Below, piece after piece: positions 52,530 through 60,181 of a stretch of 64,000 nucleotides of DNA. The translations under genes and the position numbers were made by a program. The stretch covers positions 51,351 through 115,350 of the forward strand of contig CALXZP010000042.1 of assembly GCA_944393255.1 (NCBI GenBank), in the 5' to 3' direction. Within the stretch, counting starts at the first letter, position 1; every line of letters starts with the position of its first letter. The notes below the pieces were generated by a model. The model saw only the letters and a program-made list of their open reading frames with translations, was not told the DNA's origin and did no database searches. This DNA is from an uncultured Clostridia bacterium. GTDB lineage: Bacteria; Bacillota; Clostridia; UBA1381.

Positions 52530-52640
52530 TTATCTGTTGACGGCAACGATGATAAATACAACTATGAGCGCCGCTAAAATAACGGCAAGCCCTGCTACGA
52601 GCAGCTTGTATTTTAACAGCGGATCCTTTTTATTATTCAT
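52530..52640 (-). CDS. 36-residue single-pass membrane microprotein
   Basis: An ATG (52640) to TAA (52530) frame on the minus strand encoding 36 residues: a charged start MNNKKDPLLKYK, a hydrophobic helix of about 20 residues (LLVAGLAVILAALIVVFII) and a short VAVNR tail. It begins 20 nt after the rhamnulokinase stop codon, with AAAAGGG about 11 nt upstream, and ends at a terminator, so it would be cotranscribed with rhaB. Its compact, well-formed membrane helix argues against chance, but no homologue can be checked here. Confidence 0.5.
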   Translation of the reverse strand: MNNKKDPLLKYKLLVAGLAVILAALIVVFIIVAVNR

Positions 52641-52660
52641 TGGCAATTCGGCCCTTTTCA

Positions 52661-54148
52661 TTATATTTTTGATATGACGCTTTTCCATTTTTCATAGGCG
52701 CAGTCCCAGGCTTCGCCGTCTTGGGGCAGATATTCCGCTATATCAAAGCTGTTTTTAACTATCCTGCGCCCTTCGCTGAGGTCTTTTACAGCGCCTGCGG
52801 CAATGCCCTGAACTATTATGTTGCCTATGCTTGTAGCTTCCGCGGGGCCCGCGTTCACTGCCCGCTTTGTGGCGTTGGCTGTAAATTGACAGATCATCTT
52901 GTCCTTTATCCCTCCGCCTACGATATTGATCATATCGTATCTGCGTCCGGTCACAGCTTCCATGCCCTCTATGGTGCTGCGGTAGCGGAATGAAAGACTT
53001 TCTGCGATACATCTGATGACCTCTCCCTTTGTCTGGGGCGCCTTTTGACCTGTTTTTTTGCAGAACTCTCTTATGCGCTTCGGCATATTGCCGGGCGTTT
53101 GGAAAGAGGGGTGATCCGGGTCTATAAGGCTTGCAAACGGTTCAGCCTCGCGTGCCTGGCGTTCCAGCTCGTCGAAGGAGAGAAGCGTGCCTTCTCTGTC
53201 CCATTGGCGGCGGCTCTCCTGGATCAGCCATAGCCCCATTATACTCTTGAGAAAGCGTATAGTCTTTCCGGCTCCGCCCTCGTTTGTAAAATTGTACCGC
53301 ATGGCTTTATCTGAGGTATTCGGCTTGTCAAGCTCAACACCCATCAGCGACCATGTCCCTGAGGATATGTAGATAAAATCGTTCTTGTCTGCTGCGGGAA
53401 CTGCTGCAACGGCGGATCCGGTATCGTGGGAAGCCACGGCAATTACCGGTATCTCCGCAACGCCGAGCTCTTCCGCAAGCTCGGGTCTGAGCGTTCCGAC
53501 TGTCTCGCCGGGATAAATAACGTCTGTAAATATATCTGAGGGTATCCCAAGCTTATCAAGCATGTCGTATGCCCATTCGTGCTTTGCCGAGTCGAACATC
53601 TGCGATGTAGAGGCTATGGTGTATTCTGTTTTCTTAACGCCTGTGAGAAAGAAGTTGAGCAGATCTGGCATGAACAGGAGTGTTTTCGCCTCTTTAAGAG
53701 CGGCGTCGCCGCTGAGCTTTGCCGAGAGCAGCTGGAATACGGTGTTAAACCAGTTGAAGGCTATACCGGTCTGTTTAAACATATCCTCTTTCGGAACGAG
53801 CTTGAAGGCTTCTTCGTACATCCCTTCTGTCCTGGTGTCGCGGTAATGATACGGGTTGCCCAAAAGCTTGTCGTCCTTGTCGAGCAGACCGTAATCAACG
53901 CCCCATGTGTCTATTCCGATACAGTCAATATCTCTGTCGCCGGAATTTGCGCATTTTAAAATGCCCTGTTTTATCTCAAAGAACAGGCGCAGCACATCCC
54001 AGTGCAGACATCCGTTTATATTAACGGGATCGTTTGCGAAACGGTGCTTTTCCTCAAGCGTAAGCTTTTCACCGTCAAATTTTGCAAGAATAGCCCGGCC
54101 GGACGACGCGCCGAGATCAAATGCCAGGAATTTATATAGCGTTGCCAT
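52661..54148 (-). CDS. rhaB: Rhamnulokinase
   Basis: A 495-residue FGGY-family sugar kinase. The N-terminal ATP/sugar domain starts FLAFDLGASSGRAIL; typical RhaB blocks are CIGIDTWGVDYGLLD, GIAFNWFNTVFQL, ASHDTGSAVAAVP and GGGIKDKMICQFTA. It phosphorylates L-rhamnulose to L-rhamnulose-1-phosphate in rhamnose breakdown; some relatives also accept L-fuculose. Rhamnose isomerase and aldolase genes are not next to it. It has its own consensus promoter (54213-54241) and is not part of the glycan operons, though pectin or fucose catabolism would link it to them. Confidence 0.93.
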   Translation of the reverse strand: MATLYKFLAFDLGASSGRAILAKFDGEKLTLEEKHRFANDPVNINGCLHWDVLRLFFEIKQGILKCANSGDRDIDCIGIDTWGVDYGLLDKDDKLLGNPYHYRDTRTEGMYEEAFKLVPKEDMFKQTGIAFNWFNTVFQLLSAKLSGDAALKEAKTLLFMPDLLNFFLTGVKKTEYTIASTSQMFDSAKHEWAYDMLDKLGIPSDIFTDVIYPGETVGTLRPELAEELGVAEIPVIAVASHDTGSAVAAVPAADKNDFIYISSGTWSLMGVELDKPNTSDKAMRYNFTNEGGAGKTIRFLKSIMGLWLIQESRRQWDREGTLLSFDELERQAREAEPFASLIDPDHPSFQTPGNMPKRIREFCKKTGQKAPQTKGEVIRCIAESLSFRYRSTIEGMEAVTGRRYDMINIVGGGIKDKMICQFTANATKRAVNAGPAEATSIGNIIVQGIAAGAVKDLSEGRRIVKNSFDIAEYLPQDGEAWDCAYEKWKSVISKI

Positions 54149-54212
54149 GTCATATCTTCTCCTTTTTTTGTTTTATACAAGATTTTATTTTGATTGCTTG
54201 GTATTTATATTA

Positions 54213-54241
54213 ATTATATAACAATTCAGCAAAAATGTCAA
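54213..54241 (-). promoter_or_regulatory. Consensus sigma-A promoter of rhaB
   Basis: On the minus strand TTGACA (54241-54236), 17 bp, TATAAT (54218-54213), both perfect consensus. The rest of the 325-bp gap 54149-54473 holds the DUF1538 gene promoter and leader on the other strand. Confidence 0.85.
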
Positions 54242-54334
54242 TCTAAATAAGAGCTTATTTTTTTAAAATTACAGTGAATTTCACGGTTACTGTGCCGTTA
54301 AACTATAATGCAAAGTAAATTTTTAAATTTTCTG

Positions 54335-54363
54335 TTGTTTTAAGCACGATTGTATGATATAAT
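54335..54363 (+). promoter_or_regulatory. Promoter of the DUF1538-PII operon
   Basis: TTGTTT (54335-54340), 17 bp, TATAAT (54358-54363), leaving a leader of about 100 nt before the start codon. Confidence 0.65.
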
Positions 54364-54384
54364 TAATAAGCAGAACAACAGTGA

Positions 54385-54436
54385 TTGATCATGCGTTTAT
54401 TGTATCGGTGTGAAGCAATGCTAAAACGCACATCAA
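54385..54436 (+). promoter_or_regulatory. Stem-loop in the DUF1538 operon leader
   Basis: TTGATCATGCGTTT (54385-54398) pairs with AAAACGCACATCAA (54423-54436) apart from one bulge, enclosing a ~24-nt loop. No T tract follows. I do not recognise a known riboswitch. Confidence 0.45.
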
Positions 54437-54473
54437 TGATAATATATAAAGATAATACAGAGGAGGCTTTTGA

Positions 54474-56012
54474 ATGAATCAAAAATTGAAGGAAAAGACA
54501 CTTGAATCACTCTCCGCAGTATTACCTATTACAGCTATAGTTTTAATATTAAGCATTTTTTTGGTACCGATAGATATCGGTACGATCGCTATGTTTTTTG
54601 TTGGGGCATTTATGTTGATAATCGGTATGGGAATGTTTCAGCTCGGAAGCGAGATGGCCATGTGTCCTATAGGCGAGGGAATAGGCGTACAGGCGTCAAG
54701 ATCGAGGCATATCGTTATAACTCTTATCCTGAGTTTTATTATGGGTATGATAATAACAGTGGCGGAGCCGGACCTTCAGATACTTTCCGAGCAGGTGCCG
54801 GCAATACCGAATATGGTGTTGATCATGACGGTCGCTGTCGGGGTAGGTATCTTCATGGCGCTTGCGGTGCTGAGAATATTAAAGAAGATAAATCTTTCCA
54901 ATCTTCTCATCGGTCTGTATGCCGTACTGCTTATCTTGTCTTTTTTCATACCGAAGGACTTTCTCGGCGTCGCGTTTGATTCCGGCGGCGTAACGACAGG
55001 GCCTATAACCGTGCCGTTCATCATGGCTATGGGTCTCGGCTTGTCAAGGAACCGCAGCGATAAGGACGCATCAAGCGACAGCTTCGGTCTGGTCGCGCTG
55101 TCCAGCATCGGTCCGATACTTGCGGTCATGATACTTGGCTTTTTGTTCAACACCTCCGATGCCGGGTATTCCGGAGCAGAAATGTTTGAGGTAAGTACAA
55201 CGCGTGATGTGGCGCGTGCGTTTGCCGTGGAGATACCGGATTACATAAAGGAGGTAGCGGTTTCGCTGCTGCCGATCATGGCTGTGTTCGCCATATTTCA
55301 GCTTGCGGTCAGGCGCTATAAGCGCAGGCAGATACGCCGTATAGCAGTCGGCTTTATATATAATTATATCGGACTTGTATTGTTTCTGTGCGGCGTAAAC
55401 GTCGGATTTGCGCCGGTCGGAATCATGCTCGGCAGCGAGCTTGCCGGAGCGGCGCAGAGCTGGCTGCTCGTTCCGATAGGCATGCTTATAGGCTATTTCA
55501 TCGTTAAAGCCGAGCCGGCTATACAGGTGCTGAACCGCCAGGTGCAGGAGGTAACAGACGGTACTATACCGGCAAGATCCATGAACAGCTGTCTGTCTAT
55601 AGGCGTTTCTGTCAGCGTAGGACTTGCGATGCTCAGGATATTGACAGGCATCCCGATCGAATATATAATCGTTCCGGGATATATAATAGCTCTCGTCATG
55701 TCAAAGCTCGTGCCGAAGATATTTATCGGTATCGCGTTCGACTCCGGCGGAGTTGCCAGCGGTCCTATGACGTCTACGTTCCTTCTGCCGCTTTGCATAG
55801 GCGCATGCGAGAGTATCGGCGGGAACATAATGACGGATGCGTTCGGCGTTGTAGCGCTGGTCGCGCTTACACCGCTTATAGCGATACAGATAATGGGAAT
55901 ACAGTATAAGATCAAGCTGAACAGGATCAATAAGATAGTAAGCTCCGGTAATATGATCACCGATGACAGTGATGATATCATAGAGATCGAGGAGGATCAA
56001 GATCATGAGTGA
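54474..56012 (+). CDS. DUF1538 family membrane protein (two-repeat, UmpA/UmpB-like fusion)
   Basis: A 512-residue polytopic membrane protein made of two DUF1538 halves. Both carry the signature FDSGGV with GPIT/GPMT (VAFDSGGVTTGPITVPF and IAFDSGGVASGPMTSTF) and an AEPDLQ/AEPAIQ motif. Separate DUF1538 proteins UmpA and UmpB of Halomonas have been reported as a Na+(Li+,K+)/H+ antiporter; here the two are one chain. Start at 54474 with GAGGAGG upstream. It overlaps the PII-like gene by 8 nt, suggesting a transporter controlled by a PII-like partner. Substrate here unproven. Confidence 0.85.
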   Translation: MNQKLKEKTLESLSAVLPITAIVLILSIFLVPIDIGTIAMFFVGAFMLIIGMGMFQLGSEMAMCPIGEGIGVQASRSRHIVITLILSFIMGMIITVAEPDLQILSEQVPAIPNMVLIMTVAVGVGIFMALAVLRILKKINLSNLLIGLYAVLLILSFFIPKDFLGVAFDSGGVTTGPITVPFIMAMGLGLSRNRSDKDASSDSFGLVALSSIGPILAVMILGFLFNTSDAGYSGAEMFEVSTTRDVARAFAVEIPDYIKEVAVSLLPIMAVFAIFQLAVRRYKRRQIRRIAVGFIYNYIGLVLFLCGVNVGFAPVGIMLGSELAGAAQSWLLVPIGMLIGYFIVKAEPAIQVLNRQVQEVTDGTIPARSMNSCLSIGVSVSVGLAMLRILTGIPIEYIIVPGYIIALVMSKLVPKIFIGIAFDSGGVASGPMTSTFLLPLCIGACESIGGNIMTDAFGVVALVALTPLIAIQIMGIQYKIKLNRINKIVSSGNMITDDSDDIIEIEEDQDHE

Positions 56013-56688
56013 CGTATCATTAAGAATTTTAATGCTTGTAGCTACGCCTAAGCTTGCGAATAAGGCTACAAAGCTTTTTGGGAAGGCGGGAGTACCTCTG
56101 CATTATACGCTGCATGCTATGGGTACCGCGTCGAGCGAGACTATGGATATGCTTGGGCTTGGCACTCCGGACAGGCGGATACTGATAAGCGTCATTCCAA
56201 AGCAGTATTCAAGCAGGCTTATGTGCAAGATAAGGAACGATCTTAAATTCGGAGCGCCCGGTACCGGCGTGGCGTTTACGATACCGGTGACCGGTGCAAG
56301 CAAGCATATGATAAAAATGTTAAAGGATCTGGATGAAAACAGTATATCACTGCCAAAGGGAAAGGAAGCGATAAGAATGTCGGATATAAAACGTGTGCTT
56401 ATAGCAGCGATAGTTAATCAAGGCTGCAGCGAGGATGTTATGGACGCGGCGCGCAGCGCGGGCGCGGGTGGAGGAACGGTACTGCACAGCCGCAGCATTG
56501 CCGGCGCTGAGGTCATGAGCCTCTGGGGGCTGGGCGCGCAGGAGGAAAGGGAGATAATACTTATCGCCGCCGAGGAGGGCGATAAGCTTGATATAATGCG
56601 CGCGATCAGCGAAAAATGCGGAATGAACAGCGAAGCGAGGGGGATGGTCATATCTCTCCCTATAGAAAGCGCTATAGGTCTGGCATAA
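56005..56688 (+). CDS. Tandem PII-like signalling protein
   Basis: A 227-residue cytosolic protein with two PII-like ferredoxin-fold halves (about 6-115 and 125-225). The second half shows the Gly-rich turn GAGGGTVLHSRSIAG and the strand REIILIAAEE typical of GlnB/GlnK relatives; the first is more divergent. PII proteins bind nucleotides and gate transporters or enzymes. The gene overlaps the end of the DUF1538 gene, so it probably regulates that transporter. The tandem fusion replaces the usual homotrimer chain with a double unit. Confidence 0.8.
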   Translation: MSDVSLRILMLVATPKLANKATKLFGKAGVPLHYTLHAMGTASSETMDMLGLGTPDRRILISVIPKQYSSRLMCKIRNDLKFGAPGTGVAFTIPVTGASKHMIKMLKDLDENSISLPKGKEAIRMSDIKRVLIAAIVNQGCSEDVMDAARSAGAGGGTVLHSRSIAGAEVMSLWGLGAQEEREIILIAAEEGDKLDIMRAISEKCGMNSEARGMVISLPIESAIGLA

Positions 56689-56700
56689 CTGTCAAAAAGA

Positions 56701-56745
56701 ACGAGCAGGGCATTGTGTCTTTCGGAACGCCGCCCTGCTCGTTTT
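56701..56745. terminator. Bidirectional terminator between PII-like and coiled-coil genes
   Basis: ACGAGCAGGGC (56701-56711) pairs perfectly with GCCCTGCTCGT (56732-56742), with T runs on both strands (TTTTG on plus; TTCTTTTT on minus). It serves the converging transcription units. Confidence 0.88.
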
Positions 56746-56758
56746 GTATTGTTCAGTT

Positions 56759-57379
56759 TTATTCCGATAAGACTGCCGTAAGAGTTACTGAACCTTCCGT
56801 TTTTATCTTTTCTCCGGAGCCGATCTCAAACTCGTAGGAGTGTGAATCGATAGTGGATAGGTTTATGCTTGCCGTAACATTGTTGGCAATATCGTAGATA
56901 AGCAGTCTGCCGCTTCCGTCCGCTCTGTATCTGCCGCTTTCGATATCAGCGGGACACTTGTGTTCGCCCTCACTAAGAGCTGCCGAGCTGCCGTCCGTCT
57001 TTTGTACAACCGATGAAAGATTGTCGGCATAGGCTTGCTTTTCGCTTAACTGAGTCTTAAGATCTGCATTCAGCTGAGAAGCGTTCTCAATGTCCGAATT
57101 ATAGCTGCTGAGCTGTTCTGTCAGTGAATCGACCTCTGTCATGAGCGTTCTGTTCTCGTCTATGATGGTGTTGTATTCCGTCAGCTGAGCCTCGATATCT
57201 TCCTTTTCAGCCGTCATATCGGAGATCTCGGCATTCATATCGCTGCGCTCCCCGGCTGCGATAAGCGCCGCTTTCGACCGCAGCCCTATCCTGTTGTGGA
57301 GCGACAGAAGTATAACTCCTGCTATAAGGCTGATGATTATCGGTATTATTGTTATATAAAAGCTTTTTTTTGATCTCAT
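56759..57379 (-). CDS. Membrane-anchored coiled-coil protein with C-terminal beta domain
   Basis: A 206-residue protein: an N-terminal membrane helix (about 7-27, FYITIIPIIISLIAGVILL), a coiled coil (about 45-120) and a small strand-rich C-terminal domain beginning GEHKCPADIESGRYRADGSG. That pattern (x-Y/C-x-V/A-x-D-I-x-x-G-x-Y/F) also ends the preceding protein of the operon, so the two are related partners. Start at 57379 with GAGGAG 8 nt upstream, overlapping region of the previous stop (12-nt gap). Function not recognised; possibly an envelope protein. Confidence 0.7.
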   Translation of the reverse strand: MRSKKSFYITIIPIIISLIAGVILLSLHNRIGLRSKAALIAAGERSDMNAEISDMTAEKEDIEAQLTEYNTIIDENRTLMTEVDSLTEQLSSYNSDIENASQLNADLKTQLSEKQAYADNLSSVVQKTDGSSAALSEGEHKCPADIESGRYRADGSGRLLIYDIANNVTASINLSTIDSHSYEFEIGSGEKIKTEGSVTLTAVLSE

Positions 57380-57391
57380 TGCCGTATCTCC

Positions 57392-58462
57392 TCAATTGAT
57401 GGGTGAAAATTTCGTTGTACTGTCAAGCTTTACTCTGTCGCTGGATTCGAGTATCGCTTCAAGCGGCGACGACCCGAGTCTTGAATTGTATTTTGACCGT
57501 CCGTCGCTCGAAGCCGAAACAAAGGTGCCGGTGCCGGTAATGGAGAATTTACCGACCGGTATGTCTTCGCCTACAGTGTATTGTCCGGCTGATAATGTGA
57601 GTATAGCGCCGGACTGTCCTTCGATCTGCGTATTAAGCGCGCCTATCTGCTGTTGAAGTTCGGAATTTTCATTGTTAAGTCTGTCGAGCTCATTTTTCTT
57701 TTCCTCTATCTGAGCGCGCAGGGAAGCTCTGGAGTTGTCAAAATCGGCAATGCTGTCTGTAAGCGCCTTTTTTTCCTCCAGTTGGCTCCGAAGCGCGGTG
57801 AGTTCTTCATTAAGAGACTCATTCCGGGCTTTCAGCTCGGCATATCCGGCCTCGGCACGCAGCTCATCCACTGCAGAATTCAGCATATCCTCATCCTTGG
57901 GCATGTTGAGAGTGCATATAAATGCCGCCGCGATGATACATACGGATATCAGACCGCTGATACAATATGAAATTATATTTCTGGTTCGGCTTGAAAGAGA
58001 ATGACCGCTCTCCTGTATTGAGCCGTCCGTACCGCCGATAACGGCTTCCGCGTTGCCGCCGCTGTCCTTTTTTATCATGCGTATAAGTCTGACGGCAAAA
58101 GTGCGCGGAGTTTTCTTTGTGACGGTCTGCTCTGCCGGAGCGGTCTCTGTTTCGGAGTAGGGAATATCCTTGTAATAATCCATTATGTCTTTAAGCTGCT
58201 CCGACCGGTATGGGTCAAAGCTGTCGTCTCCTGTGGGGGAAACGTCCTGCTGTGGGGTTTCGGCTGTGCCGGGAACGGCGTCTGTGTCTGCTGCGGCCTC
58301 GTCTGAGACAGGCTCGGTATTACCGCTGCAGTCCGGAGCGGGCGCGCCGCTTTCTAAATTGTCTTCGGCGGTATCGCCGATGGCTTTGTTTGTATTGTCA
58401 GGTTTTTTCATTATATCAGCCGGCTGCTCCTTTCTTTTTTTATTAAGTATATTGTTAAGCAT
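57392..58462 (-). CDS. Membrane protein with disordered N-terminus, coiled coil and C-terminal beta domain
   Basis: A 356-residue protein. Residues 1-160 are acidic, Pro/Thr-rich and probably disordered in the cytosol; a membrane helix follows at about 167-190; then a long coiled coil (about 205-275), and a C-terminal domain LSAGQYTVGEDIPVGKFSI..., a pattern common in Gram-positive exported proteins (YxVGxDIPxGxY). It shares this layout with the gene 12 nt downstream. No strong ribosome site precedes ATG 58462, which lies 15 nt after ispE, so translation may depend on coupling. Function unknown. Confidence 0.7.
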   Translation of the reverse strand: MLNNILNKKRKEQPADIMKKPDNTNKAIGDTAEDNLESGAPAPDCSGNTEPVSDEAAADTDAVPGTAETPQQDVSPTGDDSFDPYRSEQLKDIMDYYKDIPYSETETAPAEQTVTKKTPRTFAVRLIRMIKKDSGGNAEAVIGGTDGSIQESGHSLSSRTRNIISYCISGLISVCIIAAAFICTLNMPKDEDMLNSAVDELRAEAGYAELKARNESLNEELTALRSQLEEKKALTDSIADFDNSRASLRAQIEEKKNELDRLNNENSELQQQIGALNTQIEGQSGAILTLSAGQYTVGEDIPVGKFSITGTGTFVSASSDGRSKYNSRLGSSPLEAILESSDRVKLDSTTKFSPIN

Positions 58463-58477
58463 ACGTTGATCTGCGCC

Positions 58478-59359
58478 TTAATTAACGGGCGCGGTAATAT
58501 AAACGTCCTTGAATTGATATGCAAAGCTGTCATGAGATCTTTTTGCTGAGGCATAGTCGGGAAATATACCGAATACTGTAGGTCCCGAACCGCTCATTTC
58601 CGCGCCGAGCGCGCCGTTTTTGAGCATCTTTTCCTTTATGCCGCGAACTATGGGATGCATTGATTCTGTGACTGTGCTCATTACGTTTGATAAATGCGAG
58701 GCTACGGCCGGCGTATCGCCCGAAGCTATAGCTCTTTGCATGGACTCCGTATCAGGACGGCCGGGAATGTATTCGCTGTCTATCTTTTCGTATATCGCGG
58801 CAGTGGATATATTTATCGGAGGCTTGACCATCAGTATACTGCATTTGGGCATCGGCGGGAGAGGGGAGAGCTTTTCTCCGATCCCTTCGGCAAGATATGT
58901 GCCTCCCAGTATGCAATACGGCACGTCTGCTCCGAGCTTTAGCCCGATATCGCAGAGCTGCTGCGCAGAAAAACCTGTGTTATACAGCATATTGAGTGCG
59001 CAGAGCACTGCCGCGGCGTTGCCGCTGCCTCCGGCAAGTCCTGCCGCTACCGGTATGTTTTTGTGTATCATTATCTTGCAGCCGCCGTCTATGCCTGCGG
59101 CTTTAAAAAATTCACGCGCGGCGGCGTATGCGAGATTCTTCTCATTGCACGGGAGAAAACGCAGATTGGTGGTTATACCGATACCGCCGCCGGTCTTATC
59201 CACAAGAACGAGGTCGAACAGTGAAACGGTCTGCATTATCATCTCTACGTTGTGGTATCCGTCCTCGCGCTTGTTCAGTACGTCAAGAGTGAGGTTTATT
59301 TTTGCAAATGACCGTGCCAGTGCGCGGCCGCCTGTTATAATGATATGATCGGAAATCAT
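58478..59359 (-). CDS. ispE: 4-diphosphocytidyl-2-C-methyl-D-erythritol kinase
   Basis: A 293-residue GHMP kinase of the MEP isoprenoid pathway. It phosphorylates the 2-hydroxyl of CDP-methylerythritol using ATP. Signs: AKINLTLDVLNKREDGYH near the N-terminus, ATP loop PVAAGLAGGSGNAAA (103-117), catalytic Asp145 in KLGADVPYCILGG and C-terminal AEMSGSGPTVFG. The N-terminus is about 15 residues longer than usual before AKINL. It lies 12 nt after tlyA in the dxs operon, so two MEP-pathway genes share one transcript. Confidence 0.94.
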   Translation of the reverse strand: MISDHIIITGGRALARSFAKINLTLDVLNKREDGYHNVEMIMQTVSLFDLVLVDKTGGGIGITTNLRFLPCNEKNLAYAAAREFFKAAGIDGGCKIMIHKNIPVAAGLAGGSGNAAAVLCALNMLYNTGFSAQQLCDIGLKLGADVPYCILGGTYLAEGIGEKLSPLPPMPKCSILMVKPPINISTAAIYEKIDSEYIPGRPDTESMQRAIASGDTPAVASHLSNVMSTVTESMHPIVRGIKEKMLKNGALGAEMSGSGPTVFGIFPDYASAKRSHDSFAYQFKDVYITAPVN

Positions 59360-59371
59360 TGTTGTACTCCT

Positions 59372-60181
59372 TTATTTGTCAAGAGCATCGTGAGAGGCTT
59401 CAACGACTTTGTGTATCTCCTCGTCGGATATGATGTTCCTGCCGGCGTTTTTTTTCAGGTACGCAAGATATTCTATGTTTCCCTCAGGCCCTTTTACTGG
59501 TGAGAAGGAAAGCGCGAGGGTTTCAAAGCCGGACTCCGAAGCAAAGTCGAGCACTGTGCGTATTACATCAAAATGTACGTTTTTATCGCGGACTACGCCT
59601 TTTTTTCCTACGCGCTCGCGCCCCGCTTCAAACTGGGGTTTTATAAGAGCGACTATCTCTCCGTTATCGGAGAGCAGCCTGTATGCTGCCGGCAGTACAA
59701 GCCTCAGGGAGATGAAAGAAACGTCTATAGACGCAAGGTCTATCTCCTCGCCTATATCCTCCGGGGTCACATATCGTATGTTGGTGCGCTCCATATTGAC
59801 AACTCTGCCGTCATTGCGCAGCTTCCATGCGAACTGACCGTAGCCGACGTCTACGGCAAATACCTTCTTCGCTCCGTTCTGGAGCATACAGTCGGTAAAT
59901 CCGCCTGTTGAAGCGCCTATATCCATTGCGATCTTGCCGTTTAGGGATATATGAAATTCCTCCACTGCCTTTTCAAGCTTAAGACCTCCGCGGCTGACAT
60001 ATTTAAGCTGTTCTCCGCGGACTTCGATGTCCGTTTCGTTTTCATCTATCATAGTGCCGGCTTTATCGCATTTTTGGTTTTTAACGTATACTTGTCCTGC
60101 CATGATCAGAGCCTTTGCGCGCTCTCGGCTCTGTGCGAGCCCGTTGGCTGTAAGATACGAGTCAAGTCTGATTTTTGCCAT
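59372..60181 (-). CDS. tlyA: TlyA family rRNA 2'-O-methyltransferase (YqxC)
   Basis: A 269-residue protein with an N-terminal S4 RNA-binding domain (about 3-62, RLDSYLTANGLAQSRERAKALI, given in parts RLDSYLTANGL and SRERAKALIMAGQVYV) and an FtsJ-type methyltransferase domain with SAM loop DIGASTGGF (87-95). Family members methylate rRNA 2'-hydroxyls and confer capreomycin sensitivity in actinobacteria. GAAGGAT precedes the start, which lies inside the end of dxs (20-nt overlap). The dxs-tlyA order is common in Bacillota. Confidence 0.93.
   Translation of the reverse strand: MAKIRLDSYLTANGLAQSRERAKALIMAGQVYVKNQKCDKAGTMIDENETDIEVRGEQLKYVSRGGLKLEKAVEEFHISLNGKIAMDIGASTGGFTDCMLQNGAKKVFAVDVGYGQFAWKLRNDGRVVNMERTNIRYVTPEDIGEEIDLASIDVSFISLRLVLPAAYRLLSDNGEIVALIKPQFEAGRERVGKKGVVRDKNVHFDVIRTVLDFASESGFETLALSFSPVKGPEGNIEYLAYLKKNAGRNIISDEEIHKVVEASHDALDK

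Noticed and set aside
52661..54148. Rhamnulokinase as a member of the glycan regulon
   Set aside because: It has its own consensus promoter, lacks the shared TGAAAnTTTTCTA element and is separated by unrelated genes; a metabolic link remains possible.
54385..54436. Known riboswitch ahead of the DUF1538 gene
   Set aside because: The stem-loop shows none of the conserved cores of riboswitch classes I can recognise; kept only as an unnamed leader structure.
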